Shown: positions 26,143 to 35,271, numbered from the stretch's first letter. The stretch is DNA of 64,000 bases from Dolomitihabitans soli (GCF_022213955.1 NZ_JAKNTW010000004.1:62001-126000), one strand, 5' to 3'. Notes: generated by a model from the letters alone, not told the origin. Made by a program: numbers and translations.

Positions 26143-27993
26143 CTAGTCGGCGGTGGGCAGCCAGACGCGCATGGTGGCGGGGCCGCGGTTGCCCCGCCGG
26201 TGGTAGGGCACCAGCCGCAGGGACAGCTGCTCCCCCGCCGCCCCGGCGTCCGGGGCGTCCTGGCCGTAGGGCCAGGCGGTGTCGGCGGACGGTGCTCGTG
26301 TCGCCTGGGCTTCGAGTTCGACGACCCGGTCCCCGGCCGAGTCCGGGTCCGGGGCGTGTTCGGCGGGCGTGGCCAGGTGGACGGCGACGCCGGTGAGGGG
26401 TGGGTCGCCGGCGGCCGACTCGGCGCAGTAGACGAGCGGGCCGCGTTCGACGGCGACGCTGCCGCGGATCGCGTCGATCCGGTGGTCGGGGTGGGTCCAC
26501 CGGGGGGTCATCGGCAGGTGCAGGCGGAGCTCGTCACCCGGCCGCCACTCCCCCTCGGCGACCGCGTATCCGGGCGCCGTCTCTCGCGAGACCCGCTGCA
26601 GCCGGGCGTCCGCGTCGTGCGGGCCGTAGGAGAAGGACGCGCCGCGCGCCCACGGCGGGACGCGGAGCGCGATGCGGCCGGATGCGCCCTGGAGCACGCG
26701 GACGGTCACGTCGCCGGACCACGGGTAGTCCGTCTCGACTCGCAGGGTGAGCCCCATGGCGCGGATCTCGCCCGCCATGTGGTGGTGGATCTGGACGCCG
26801 TCCGGGCTGGACGTCGCGACGTGGGCGGCGAGGGAGCCGAGGGTGCGGGCGATGTTGTTGGGGCAGCAGGACACCGTGAACCAGGGTGAGCGGACTCCGC
26901 CGCCCTGCCCGAGGTTCATTCCCTCGCTCGGCTCGGCGGGGGTGCGGACCTGCAGCGGGTTGGCGTAGAAGAACGAGCGGCCGTCCAGTGCGACGCCGGT
27001 GGCCAGGACGTTGTACATGGTCCGTTCGGCGAGGTCGGCGTAGCGGGCGTCGCCGGTGGCCAGCAGCAGCCGGTGCGACAGCATGATGGAGGCGATCCCC
27101 GCGCAGGTCTCGGAGTAGGCGCGGTCGGGTGAGAGTTCGTAGTCCTCGCCGAACGACTCGTCGGCGTGGCGTGAGCCCATCCCGCCGGTCAGGTGGGTGC
27201 GGCGGGCGACGGTGTGCTCCCACTGGGCTTCGACGGCGGCGAGCAGGTCGGTGTCGCCGGTCTCGATCGCGACGTCGACGGCGCCGCAGGCGAGGTAGAG
27301 CGCCCGTACGGCGTGCCCGCGGAACGTGGTGGCCCGCCGCGCGGGGATGTCGTCCTGGAAGTAGGCGCGGCCGAAGGGGATGTCGCCGAGGGCGGGCAGG
27401 CCGCGGCGTTCGACGAAGCGGCGGGCCATCTCCAGGTAGCGTTCGGCGCCGGTGGCCCGGTGGAGTTCGACGAGCGCCATCTCGATCTCGGGGTGGCCGT
27501 CGGTTTCGGTGGTGTCCATGAAGCGGTCGCAGACGTGGTCGGCGGCTCGCCGTACGACCTGGGTGAGTTCGTCTTCGCCGTGGGTGCGGAGGCGGGCGAC
27601 GCCGGCCTGGATGAGGTGGCCGTAGCAGTAGAGTTCGTGGCCCCATTCGAGGTCGCTGTAGCGGTCGCCGCTCCAGCGGGTGTTGAGGTAGCCGTCGGGT
27701 TCCTGGGCGCCGGCGACGGTTCCGGCGAGTTCGGGGAGGGCGGGGTGGTCGGTCCAGGCCATGGCTTCGAGCAGTTTGTAGATCTCGGAGTCGCTGAACT
27801 CGCGGCCCTGCCGGACGCCGCCGCCGCGGAAGTTGCCGATCCAGCCGGCCTTCTCCATCCATTCCTGGCAGTGGGCGATGGTGACGTCGCGGTTGAGTGC
27901 GACGCGGTCGCCCCAGAAGCCGGGTGCGAGCCGTACCGCGTCGAGGCCGAGCGGGGTCAGTGCGCCGGAGGAGGGCAGGACGGGGTTAGCCAC
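26143..27993 (-). CDS. GH127 beta-L-arabinofuranosidase
   Basis: Glycosidase of 616 residues (DUF1680/HypBA1 family) that in characterised members removes beta-L-arabinofuranose from hydroxyproline-linked arabino-oligosaccharides. The zinc-bound Cys-nucleophile site is complete: Glu295 and Cys297 (AYSETCAG) and Cys376-Cys377 (VSCCPNN). Glu279 (ADESFGEDYE) is 16 residues before Glu295, the same spacing as the acid/base Glu322 and Glu338 of Bifidobacterium HypBA1. No signal peptide, so it works in the cytoplasm on imported sugars. The GTG start overlaps the permease stop by 8 bases, giving translational coupling. Confidence 0.92.
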   Translation of the reverse strand: MANPVLPSSGALTPLGLDAVRLAPGFWGDRVALNRDVTIAHCQEWMEKAGWIGNFRGGGVRQGREFSDSEIYKLLEAMAWTDHPALPELAGTVAGAQEPDGYLNTRWSGDRYSDLEWGHELYCYGHLIQAGVARLRTHGEDELTQVVRRAADHVCDRFMDTTETDGHPEIEMALVELHRATGAERYLEMARRFVERRGLPALGDIPFGRAYFQDDIPARRATTFRGHAVRALYLACGAVDVAIETGDTDLLAAVEAQWEHTVARRTHLTGGMGSRHADESFGEDYELSPDRAYSETCAGIASIMLSHRLLLATGDARYADLAERTMYNVLATGVALDGRSFFYANPLQVRTPAEPSEGMNLGQGGGVRSPWFTVSCCPNNIARTLGSLAAHVATSSPDGVQIHHHMAGEIRAMGLTLRVETDYPWSGDVTVRVLQGASGRIALRVPPWARGASFSYGPHDADARLQRVSRETAPGYAVAEGEWRPGDELRLHLPMTPRWTHPDHRIDAIRGSVAVERGPLVYCAESAAGDPPLTGVAVHLATPAEHAPDPDSAGDRVVELEAQATRAPSADTAWPYGQDAPDAGAAGEQLSLRLVPYHRRGNRGPATMRVWLPTAD

Positions 27994-28750
27994 GCAGAGC
28001 TCCTGACATGAATCCGCGCACGTAGTGGCGCTGCAGCACGATGAAGAGGATGAGGCAGGGCACCGCCGTGACCATGACGCCGGCTTGGAGCATGCCGTAG
28101 TCGATGGCGCCGAAGGTTCGCTGGGTCATGCTGACCACGGCCACCGGCAGGGTGAACTTCGCGCCGTCGTTGAGCAGGATGAGCGGGGCGAAGAAGTCGT
28201 TCCAGGAGGCGAGGAAGGCGAACAGGCCGACGGTGATCAGTGCCGGGCGGACGGCGTGCAGCAGGATGCGGGAGAAGGCGCGGAAGGTGCCGCAGCCGTC
28301 GACGAGTGCCGCCTCCTCCAGTTCGCGGGGGATCGCCTCGAAGGCGTTGCGCATCATGAACAGCGCGAACGGGAGCTGGAACATGACGAAGACCAGTGAG
28401 AGGCCGACGAGGGAGTTCTGCAGGCCGATGTAGCCGAGCAGCACGTAGAGCGGGAGCAGGATGGTCGCGTACGGCACCATCAAGATGGCGAGCGTGGTGA
28501 GGAAGAGGAGGTTCTTGCCGGGGAAGTCGAAGCGGGCGAAGGCGTAGCCGCCGAGGGCGGAGACCACCAGCGTCCCGGCCACGGTCATGGCGGAGACCAG
28601 GACGCTGTTGGTGAGGTAGGTGCCGACGCCTTCGCCGAAGCGGGCCATCTCCAGGTAGTCGCCGGGTTCCTCGAGGGAGGACCAGCCGCTCCACAGCAGC
28701 GGGAAGAGGAACAGTACGGCGAGCGCCGACATGGTGGTGTAGTACCTCAT
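27986..28750 (-). CDS. Carbohydrate ABC transporter permease (MalG type)
   Basis: Inner-membrane subunit of a CUT1 sugar importer, 254 residues, six predicted helices. The ATPase-contact EAA loop is AALVDGCGTFRAFSRILLHA. It starts at ATG 28750 behind GAGGAGG and overlaps the upstream permease by ATGA. No ATPase gene is in the cluster, which is normal for CUT1 systems in actinobacteria served by a shared MsiK-type ATPase. The protein is slightly short at the N-terminus compared with typical 270-290 residues but complete. Confidence 0.9.
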   Translation of the reverse strand: MRYYTTMSALAVLFLFPLLWSGWSSLEEPGDYLEMARFGEGVGTYLTNSVLVSAMTVAGTLVVSALGGYAFARFDFPGKNLLFLTTLAILMVPYATILLPLYVLLGYIGLQNSLVGLSLVFVMFQLPFALFMMRNAFEAIPRELEEAALVDGCGTFRAFSRILLHAVRPALITVGLFAFLASWNDFFAPLILLNDGAKFTLPVAVVSMTQRTFGAIDYGMLQAGVMVTAVPCLILFIVLQRHYVRGFMSGALRG

Positions 28751-29670
28751 CTGGACCTCCTCAGCACCCGCATCTGCACGATGTTGAGCGCCACCAGGGC
28801 GACGAGCATGACGACCGACAGCGCGGCGGCGCCGCCCAGGTCGAAGCGGAAGAACGCGTCGCGGTAGACGACCATGACCATGGAGACGGTGCTGTTGTCC
28901 GGGCCGCCGTTGGTGAAGATGAAGAACTGGTCGAAGGCGAGGAGGGAGCCGGTGACGCTGAGGATGAGCATCAGGGCGAGTGTGGGGCGCAGCAGCGGCA
29001 GGGTGATGGACCTGAAGATCTGCAGGCGTGACGCGCCGTCGGTCCTGGCCGCCTCGTAGACCTCGACCGGGATGGACTGCAGGCCGGTGAGGAGGATCAG
29101 CATGTTGAACCCGGCGAACCGCCACAGGACGAGCGCGATCGTGGAGAACAGCGCCATGTCGGGGGTGCCGATCCATTTCACCGGCTCGTCGGTGATGCCG
29201 ATGGCTTGCAGCAGCGGGTCGATGGGGCCGAAGTCGTTGTTCAGCATGCCGTAGAAGAGCAGCGCGGCGGCGGCGAAGCCGACCGCGCCGGGCAGGAAGA
29301 ACGCGGTGCGGAAGAAGGCGACGCCGGGCCGGCGTTCCTGGACGAGGAGGGCGAGTCCGAGTGCCACCACGGAGAGCAGGATCGTGATGATCGCGGTGTA
29401 CTTGAGGGTGAAGGCGACCGCGTCGAGGAACAGCGGATTGTCGGCGATCTTGGTGTAGTTGTCGGGCGCGTTGAGCTGTGCGGGGCCCAGCAGCGGCCAG
29501 CGGTTGAGTGACATCCACACGACCAGCACGAGCGGGACGACGAAGAGCACTCCGACGATCACCGCGGTGGGCGCCGCGTAGAGCCAGCCCTGCAGGTGCC
29601 GGGCGCGCCACCGGGCCGGTGGTGCGCCGCGGCGCGCCACCGGTCCCGGCCGGGTGGGCGTCGGCGTCAT
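28747..29670 (-). CDS. Carbohydrate ABC transporter permease (MalF type)
   Basis: First permease of the CUT1 importer, 307 residues with six helices after a basic Pro-rich cytoplasmic leader. The EAA loop is YEAARTDGASRLQIFRSITL. GWLYAAPTAVIVGVLFVVPL is helix 1. Start is ATG 29670, overlapping the binding-protein stop by ATGA. Together with the neighbouring MalG-type subunit it forms the channel for the sugar delivered by the lipoprotein at 29667-30932, probably an arabino-oligosaccharide. Confidence 0.9.
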   Translation of the reverse strand: MTPTPTRPGPVARRGAPPARWRARHLQGWLYAAPTAVIVGVLFVVPLVLVVWMSLNRWPLLGPAQLNAPDNYTKIADNPLFLDAVAFTLKYTAIITILLSVVALGLALLVQERRPGVAFFRTAFFLPGAVGFAAAALLFYGMLNNDFGPIDPLLQAIGITDEPVKWIGTPDMALFSTIALVLWRFAGFNMLILLTGLQSIPVEVYEAARTDGASRLQIFRSITLPLLRPTLALMLILSVTGSLLAFDQFFIFTNGGPDNSTVSMVMVVYRDAFFRFDLGGAAALSVVMLVALVALNIVQMRVLRRSR

Positions 29671-30932
29671 TGCTGCAGCGACTTGGTGATCTCGGCGTTG
29701 AGCGGGGCGACCTTGGCGGCGTCGCCGAACACCGCCTCGCGGGCGAGGCGGAGCCAGGGGCCCTGGGGGTCGTTGAAGGTCTGGCCGAAGCGCAGCGCGT
29801 ACGGCGTCTGCCCCTTGGCCACCAGTGAGTTGATCAGTACCACTCTCGGGTCCTCCGCCGAGTACTTGTTGCCGGACAGGTCGGTGCGGGCGAGCACGTC
29901 CTTGTTCTTGGCCATGACCTCGACCTGTGCCTCGTCGGAGAGGGTCCAGGACAGGAACTCCCAGGCGGCGTCGGGCTGGGCGGTGGTGGCGGAGATGCCG
30001 ACGGAGTCGCCGCCGACGAAGGTGGACTCGCCGCCGTCGGGTCCGGCGATCGGCGCGACGCCGATCTTCATGTCGGGCGGCATGAGGCCGAGGGTGGTGG
30101 AGGGCATCGGCATCACGGCGATCTCGCCCTTGGGGAAGAAGCCGGTCCAGGTCGGGCCTTGCTCCTCCTTGGCGGTGGGGCCGGTCGCCTTGTTCTCGTA
30201 CAGGTCGCGGTAGATCTTGAAGACGTCCGTCATCGCCGGCTGGTCGTTGAGGGAGGCGGTGCCTTCGGCGTTCATCACCTGGGCGCCGGCGGCCCAGACG
30301 GAGGGCCAGAAGGTGAACACGTAGCAGCCGCCGCAGTTGCCGCCGAAGAACGTGCCGTGGACTTTGCCGTCCTTGCCGAGTTTCTGCTGGACGGTGGTCG
30401 CCTGCTCGGCGAACTCCTTCAGGGTCGAGGGTCCCTTCTCGGGGTCGAGGCCGGCCTTGCGGTAGAGGTCCTTGTTCCAGAACCAGACCGACAGGTCCAG
30501 GGTGTGCGGCACCGTGTACGACTTGTTCTGCGCGGTGCCGAGTTTCATGTGCGAGGGCGCGAGCTTGTCCTTGTACGGCAGCGCGGCGACGCGGTCGGTG
30601 ATGTCCATGAACAGGCCCTGCGAGGTGTAGTTCGGCACGAAGATGACGTCGCTGGCGAAGATGTCGGGCAGTTGCTTGGCGCCCGCCGCGGCGGCGATTC
30701 TCGGCTGGTAGTTGTCCGTCGGGATGACGGTGAGTTTCACCTGGTTCTTGTGGCTCTTGTTGTACGCCTGCACCAGCCGCTCGCTCTGGGCCTGCGTCGC
30801 GGCGCGGGTCCACATGGTGACGGTGACGGGGCCGATCTGGTTGGGTTCCTCTCCGCAGGCGACCATGATTGGGAGCGTTAACACACCGAGCAGGGCGGCA
30901 CCGACCAGCCGTCTGGGCGAACGTGGACTCAT
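29667..30932 (-). CDS. Extracellular solute-binding lipoprotein of a CUT1 sugar importer
   Basis: Sugar-binding protein of 421 residues anchored by a lipidated Cys in LPIMVACGEE. The mature part has the type-1 solute-binding fold (VTVTMWTRAATQAQSERLVQ, QLPDIFASDVIFVPNY, VPHTLDLSVWFWNKDLYRKA, AAWEFLSWTLSDEAQ). GGAGGAGAGGG precedes ATG 30932. It heads the operon binding protein - permease - permease - GH127 - MGH1. Its promoter holds an operator matching those of the neighbouring LacI gene and the distant GH43 gene. Ligand is inferred as an L-arabinose-containing oligosaccharide. Confidence 0.9.
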   Translation of the reverse strand: MSPRSPRRLVGAALLGVLTLPIMVACGEEPNQIGPVTVTMWTRAATQAQSERLVQAYNKSHKNQVKLTVIPTDNYQPRIAAAAGAKQLPDIFASDVIFVPNYTSQGLFMDITDRVAALPYKDKLAPSHMKLGTAQNKSYTVPHTLDLSVWFWNKDLYRKAGLDPEKGPSTLKEFAEQATTVQQKLGKDGKVHGTFFGGNCGGCYVFTFWPSVWAAGAQVMNAEGTASLNDQPAMTDVFKIYRDLYENKATGPTAKEEQGPTWTGFFPKGEIAVMPMPSTTLGLMPPDMKIGVAPIAGPDGGESTFVGGDSVGISATTAQPDAAWEFLSWTLSDEAQVEVMAKNKDVLARTDLSGNKYSAEDPRVVLINSLVAKGQTPYALRFGQTFNDPQGPWLRLAREAVFGDAAKVAPLNAEITKSLQQ

Positions 30933-30976
30933 GGCCCTCTCCTCCTGGCGTCCCCCGCGACGCGCCGAACTGAACT

Positions 30977-31019
30977 GAAAGGTTTTCGGAAACGTAAAAG
31001 AAACAAGCGCCGCTGTCAA
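30977..31019 (-). promoter_or_regulatory. Promoter and LacI-type operator of the arabinose importer operon
   Basis: On the minus strand a near-consensus promoter is seen: TTGACA (31014-31019), 17-bp spacer, TACGTT (30991-30996). The operator-like site GAAAGGTTTTCGG (30977-30989, plus-strand reading) starts right after the -10 box and covers the expected transcription start, so a bound repressor would block initiation. Confidence 0.7.
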
Positions 31020-31066
31020 CGGGGTTGCGCGTGTTAAAGTCTGCCGAGCAGCCTGAACAGCTAAGT

Positions 31067-31077
31067 GAAAGGATTTC
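31067..31077. promoter_or_regulatory. Operator-like site before the first LacI gene
   Basis: GAAAGGATTTC lies 5 bp before the start codon of the LacI gene at 31083 and contains its AAAGG ribosome binding site. It matches the GAAAGGTTTTC core at 30977, which suggests autoregulation. Confidence 0.55.
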
Positions 31078-31082
31078 GTTAT

Positions 31083-32105
31083 ATGGCCGGCAGGCGATCG
31101 CGTGCGGTGACCATCAGCGACGTGGCCGCCCTGGCCGGCGTGTCGATCGCCACCGCGTCCAAGGCGATCAACGGCAAGGACAACGTGCGGGCCGAGACCC
31201 GGCGCCGGGTGCTCGCGGCCGCCGAGGAGCTCGCCTTCCAGCCCAACGCGCTGGCCCAGGGCCTGCTGTCCGGCCAGACCCGCACCGTAGGGCTGCTCAC
31301 CAGCGACAGCGTGGGCAGGTTCGGCATCCCCGTGCTGCTGGGAGCGGAGGACGCGTTCGGCGCGGGCGAGATGGCCGTGATGCTCTGCGACGCGCGCGGC
31401 GACGCGATCCGCGAGCAGCACTACGTGCGGACCCTGCTGGGAAGGCGGGTCGACGGCCTCATAGTGGTCGGCGAGAGCACGAACACCCGCCCCTCGATCA
31501 GCCGGAACCTGCCGATCCCCGTGGTGTACGCCTACGGCGCCTCGGAGGACCCCGGCGACGTGTCCTTCGTCCCCGACGACGTGGCCGGCGCCGGGCTCGC
31601 CGTCCGCCACCTGCTCGCGATGGGCCGCCGCCGGATCGCGCACATCACCGGGCCCATCGACTACAAGGCCGCGCAGGACAGGGCGGAGGGCCTGCGGCTC
31701 GCGCTGGCCGGCGCCGGTCTCTCCCAGGCGGGCGAGACCCTGTCCGGCGCCTGGTCGCAGCGGTGGGGGCGGCACGCCGCGGAGATGCTGCTGATGGCCG
31801 ACCCGGAGGTCGACGCGGTCTTCTGCGGCAGCGACCAGATCGCCGCCGGGTTCGTCGAGGCGGCCAGGGAGCGGGGCCGCCGGGTGCCCGACGACATCGC
31901 GGTCGTGGGCTACGACAACTGGGAGGTGCTCTCCACCGAGACCCGTCCCGCGCTGACCACGGTCGACATGAACCTGGAGACGCTCGGCCGGACCGCCGCA
32001 CAGCACCTGTTCGCCGCCATCGACGGCAGGGCCACGCCCGGAGTGCACCGCCTGCCGTGCCGCCTGGTCATCCGCGACTCCTCCGCGTCACGGGGTCCCG
32101 CCTGA
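31083..32105 (+). CDS. LacI family transcriptional regulator
   Basis: Sugar-responsive repressor candidate, 340 residues. N-terminal HTH TISDVAALAGVSIATASKAI followed by the hinge helix region PNALAQGLLSG, then a periplasmic-binding-type sensor (VFCGSDQIAAGFVEAARERG, VVGYDNWEVLSTETRPALTT). Divergent from the importer operon, sharing a regulatory region with operators at 30977 and 31067. It is a close paralogue of the LacI protein encoded tail-to-tail at 32088-33137, and their 3' ends overlap by 18 bp. ATG 31083 is the likely start. Confidence 0.9.
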   Translation: MAGRRSRAVTISDVAALAGVSIATASKAINGKDNVRAETRRRVLAAAEELAFQPNALAQGLLSGQTRTVGLLTSDSVGRFGIPVLLGAEDAFGAGEMAVMLCDARGDAIREQHYVRTLLGRRVDGLIVVGESTNTRPSISRNLPIPVVYAYGASEDPGDVSFVPDDVAGAGLAVRHLLAMGRRRIAHITGPIDYKAAQDRAEGLRLALAGAGLSQAGETLSGAWSQRWGRHAAEMLLMADPEVDAVFCGSDQIAAGFVEAARERGRRVPDDIAVVGYDNWEVLSTETRPALTTVDMNLETLGRTAAQHLFAAIDGRATPGVHRLPCRLVIRDSSASRGPA

Positions 32106-33137
32106 CGCGGCGGCCGGGTCGGCGGGGTTCCCGCGGGTGGACTCGCGCGGTATGAGGCGGCACGGGACGGTGAGCACTCCGCTCGCCCGCGGCGCGCCGC
32201 CGATGGCCTGGAGCAGGTGCCCGGCGGCGACCCGCCCGATCTCGCCGAGGTTCATGTCGACCGTGGTGAGCGGCGGCCGGCAGCCCATCGCCAGCGGCTC
32301 CCAGTTGTCGAAGCCCACCAGCGCCACATCGTCGGGGATCCGCCTGCCGCGTTCCCGCAGGGTCTCGGAGACCCCGCGGGCGATCTGGTCGCTGCCGCAG
32401 AAGATCGCGTCGACGCCCGGTTGCGCCCTCAGCAGGATGTCCGCGCCCTGGCGGCCCCACTCCTCGCTCCACTCGCCGAACAGCACCTCCCCCGCGGCCG
32501 GCAGCCCCGCGTCCGCCAGCGCGCCCGCCGCGCCCTCCGCCCGCCGCCTGGCCGCCTCGAAACGCCGCGGGCCGGTGACGTGACCGATGCGGGTGCGCCC
32601 GGTGGCCAGCAGGTGCCGTACGGCCAGCGCGCCCCCGCCGAGGTCGTCGGGGATGACGGAGAAGTCGGACTCGTCGGTCGACTGGGTCATGGCGTAGACG
32701 ACGGGCACGGGCAGGCCGGTGCCGATGCCGGGCCTCGGCTCGGTGCGGCGGCCGGTGACGATGATCCCCTCGACGCGGCGGGCCAGCAGCCGCTCGACGT
32801 GGTGCTGCTCGCGGATGGGGTCATCACGGGTGTCGCACATGAAGACGGAGATCTGGCCCGCGCCCAGCGCGTCCTCCACGCCGAGCATGACGGGGATGCT
32901 GAACCGGCCGAAGCTGTCGCACGTGACCAGGCCCACGGTGTAGGTGCGCCCGGCCAGGAGGCCCTGCGCCAGCGTGTTGGGCCGGAATCCGAGCCGCTCG
33001 GCCGCGGACATGACCCGTGCCCGCGTCTCCTCCCGTAGCTTGCCCCGCCCGTTGAGCGCCTTGGAGGCCGTGCCGATGGACACCCCGGCGGCGGCGGCCA
33101 CCTCGCGGATCGTGACGGCTCGCGCCTGCTCAGACAA
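32088..33137 (-). CDS. LacI family transcriptional regulator (paralogue)
   Basis: Second LacI-type regulator, 349 residues, with HTH TIREVAAAAGVSIGTASKAL and the same sensor layout (IFCGSDQIARGVSETLRERG, LVGFDNWEPLAMGCRPPLTT). The start is TTG 33137 behind GGAAGGAA. An upstream site reads GGAATAGGTTTTC on the minus strand (33254-33242), the same as the site at the metalloprotease promoter (48743), so this paralogue may serve the second gene block while its partner serves the first. That division is inference. The tail-to-tail pair probably came from a local duplication. Confidence 0.88.
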   Translation of the reverse strand: MSEQARAVTIREVAAAAGVSIGTASKALNGRGKLREETRARVMSAAERLGFRPNTLAQGLLAGRTYTVGLVTCDSFGRFSIPVMLGVEDALGAGQISVFMCDTRDDPIREQHHVERLLARRVEGIIVTGRRTEPRPGIGTGLPVPVVYAMTQSTDESDFSVIPDDLGGGALAVRHLLATGRTRIGHVTGPRRFEAARRRAEGAAGALADAGLPAAGEVLFGEWSEEWGRQGADILLRAQPGVDAIFCGSDQIARGVSETLRERGRRIPDDVALVGFDNWEPLAMGCRPPLTTVDMNLGEIGRVAAGHLLQAIGGAPRASGVLTVPCRLIPRESTRGNPADPAAASGGTP

Positions 33138-33241
33138 CCCGTTCCTTCCCCGTGGGTCCCGGCGAGCGGTGCGGGCCGGCCCGGGTCGCCCCCGCCGTCC
33201 CGCCGTCGCGGTCCTGCCTCCCGCCCATGCTAGTCCAGCGA

Positions 33242-33254
33242 GAAAACCTATTCC
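33242..33254 (-). promoter_or_regulatory. Operator-like site upstream of the second LacI gene
   Basis: GGAATAGGTTTTC on the minus strand, 105 bp before the TTG start of the LacI gene at 33137, close to a TAGCAT box. It is identical over 13 bases to the site inside the promoter of the gene at 48581. Confidence 0.6.
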
Positions 33255-33320
33255 CCAGGTGGCCGGAGCCGTACGCGCACAGGGTCTGGCGGGACATCCG
33301 GGAGCTGCGGCCGACCCGAC

Positions 33321-34325
33321 CTACTGCCTTGAGAGGGTGTCACGACTGGGGATCGCGTTACCGGTGGTGTCGTGGCGTGCCAACTTGACCAAGGCGAGGA
33401 ACGCCACGAAGACCACGGTGAACAGGTTGATGGTCATCATCGTCTCGTTGAGCGCGTGCGCGTTCCAGACTGTTCCGGTCGCATCCGTGATGTCCTCGCC
33501 CGAGGCGGCCGCGAAATAGGGAATGGTGCTGAGCCCGAGCCCTGCGTAGACGAGAACCGACTGCAGCGACGGTTCGAGCCCGGTGCTTCGCACAGGTGCC
33601 TGGCGGCGGGCCAGGTAAAGGGCGAAGACCTGGAAGAACAGGTAGGTGACCAGCCACCAGCCGAGGTAGTTGGTGTAGGGGACGCCGAACACGCCGCCAC
33701 TCCGCTCCCAGATCCACAAGTGGTTGACAGTCGAGGCGATCGAGTCGCTGCCGAGGTCGAACATCGTCATGATGGCCGCTGCGGTCATGGGCAGGGCGAC
33801 TACGTTGACGCGGTGCCCGGTGCCCGCCCGCCAGGAAAGCCGGGTGTCCGCCTCGTCGAGCAGGACGTTGGCCACCTGCCAGCACAGGTAGCCCAAGCCG
33901 AAGTAGACGGGGCCGATGAAGATCGGCACATCGATCAGCTTCGGGCTACCGGTGTAGTGATAGTGGCCGAAGGGGAAGCCCGTGGAAATGCTGAGATTCT
34001 CGAAGAAGTTGCTCACCACGAAGGTCACGGCGAAGAAGAGCAGCAGCGCCTTCGCACCGTAGCGACGCACGCCGTACATGATCGCCAGCGGAATCGACAG
34101 CAGCAGAACGACCATGTAGGGAGCCGACCCTGAAAGCGGTGCTATCAGGGCCACCGCGAGCGCGGCAACCGTCAGTACCCAGGTGATCACTCTCCAACCG
34201 TCGAGCCCCGACCGGCGCGGTAGCCCGCCGTGGGTGCCGGTGGCAGTGGTGTCCGAGCCTGTCCTGACGGCACCGAGGGGCGCGGGTCGGCCTTTCCGTT
34301 CGTGGGCGGAGTCGGTAGTGGTCAT
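33321..34325 (-). CDS. Carotenoid biosynthesis (CruF/DUF422-like) membrane protein
   Basis: Integral membrane protein of 334 residues with about eight helices after a hydrophilic N-terminus. FFENLSISTGFPFGHYHYTG, IFIGPVYFGLGYLCWQVANV and VPYTNYLGWWLVTYLFFQVF match the CruF-like family, whose known members hydrate the C1',2' bond of carotenoids. No other carotenoid gene is in the window, so the role may differ. ATG 34325 has GGAG at 7 nt. It lies 49 bp after the ECF41-type sigma gene on the same strand and may be cotranscribed. Confidence 0.75.
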   Translation of the reverse strand: MTTTDSAHERKGRPAPLGAVRTGSDTTATGTHGGLPRRSGLDGWRVITWVLTVAALAVALIAPLSGSAPYMVVLLLSIPLAIMYGVRRYGAKALLLFFAVTFVVSNFFENLSISTGFPFGHYHYTGSPKLIDVPIFIGPVYFGLGYLCWQVANVLLDEADTRLSWRAGTGHRVNVVALPMTAAAIMTMFDLGSDSIASTVNHLWIWERSGGVFGVPYTNYLGWWLVTYLFFQVFALYLARRQAPVRSTGLEPSLQSVLVYAGLGLSTIPYFAAASGEDITDATGTVWNAHALNETMMTINLFTVVFVAFLALVKLARHDTTGNAIPSRDTLSRQ

Positions 34326-34374
34326 CGCGGAACTCCATAGTTGGGTGAGTCCCCCGGCGGAGACGGGGGGACGG

Positions 34375-35271
34375 TCAGCGGGAGGTGAGGGGGGTTTCGG
34401 ACTCAACGCGGGTGAGTTTTTCGGGGTTGCGGACGTAGTAGAGGCCGGTGACGCGGGCGTTCTCCACGCGCAGGGCCAGAACGCCGTCGATCACGCCGTC
34501 CAGACGCAGGATGAGTCCGGGGTTGCCGTTGACCGTCATGGGCTCGCTGGTGAAGGTGCCGCCGGCCTTGTCGACACTGCCGGCCATGTAACTGAGCACC
34601 TTGTCGGCGCCGACGACCGGCCGCAGGGCCGCCAGCCTGAGGCCGCCGCCGTCGCTGACGAAGACAACGTCCGGGGCGAGTACGTCGAGCAGCCCCTGCA
34701 GGTCCCCGGTCACGAGCGCGGTCTGGAACGAATCCAACGCTGCCCGGGCTTCTTCCGGGGAAGCCGGTGTGCGCGGACGGCGGGCGTCGACGTGCCGGCG
34801 GGCGCGGTAGGCGAGCTGGCGTACGGCGGCGGGGCTCCTGCCGATTGCGGCCGCGATGTCGTCGTGGCCGATGTCGAAGACCTCGCGCAGCACGAAGACG
34901 GCGCGTTCGGTCGGTGAGAGGGTTTCGAGGATGAACATGAGCGCCAGCGACAGGTTCTCCGACAGCTCGACGTCCTCGGCCACGTCCGGCGCGGTGAGCA
35001 GGGGCTCGGGCAGCCAGGGGCCGACGTATGCCTCCTTGCGCCGTTTGAGGGTGCGCAGCCGGTTGAGTGCTTGCCGGGTCGTGATCCGCACCAGGTAGGC
35101 GCGCTGGTCCTGTACGTGCGCCAGGTCGACCTTGACCCACCGTAGCCAGGCCTCCTGGAGGACGTCCTCGGCGTCCGCCGCCGAGCCGAGCATCTCGTAG
35201 GCGACGGTGAACAGCAGGTCGCGGTGGGCGACGAAGGCCTCGGTCGCGGGGTCGGTGAGGTGGTCGTTCAT
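34375..35271 (-). CDS. ECF41-type RNA polymerase sigma factor
   Basis: Extracytoplasmic-function sigma factor of 298 residues. Sigma2 is LLFTVAYEMLGSAADAEDVL, sigma4 is LSPTERAVFVLREVFDIGHD followed by AAAIGRSPAAVRQLAYRARR, and a C-terminal SnoaL-like domain (from about residue 175) carries the DGGG motif near 205. ECF41 members use this fused domain instead of an anti-sigma factor and sit beside an oxidoreductase, carboxymuconolactone decarboxylase or epimerase gene. Here the partner would be the FAD oxidoreductase at 35499. ATG 35271 chosen; the ribosome binding site is weak. Confidence 0.88.
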   Translation of the reverse strand: MNDHLTDPATEAFVAHRDLLFTVAYEMLGSAADAEDVLQEAWLRWVKVDLAHVQDQRAYLVRITTRQALNRLRTLKRRKEAYVGPWLPEPLLTAPDVAEDVELSENLSLALMFILETLSPTERAVFVLREVFDIGHDDIAAAIGRSPAAVRQLAYRARRHVDARRPRTPASPEEARAALDSFQTALVTGDLQGLLDVLAPDVVFVSDGGGLRLAALRPVVGADKVLSYMAGSVDKAGGTFTSEPMTVNGNPGLILRLDGVIDGVLALRVENARVTGLYYVRNPEKLTRVESETPLTSR

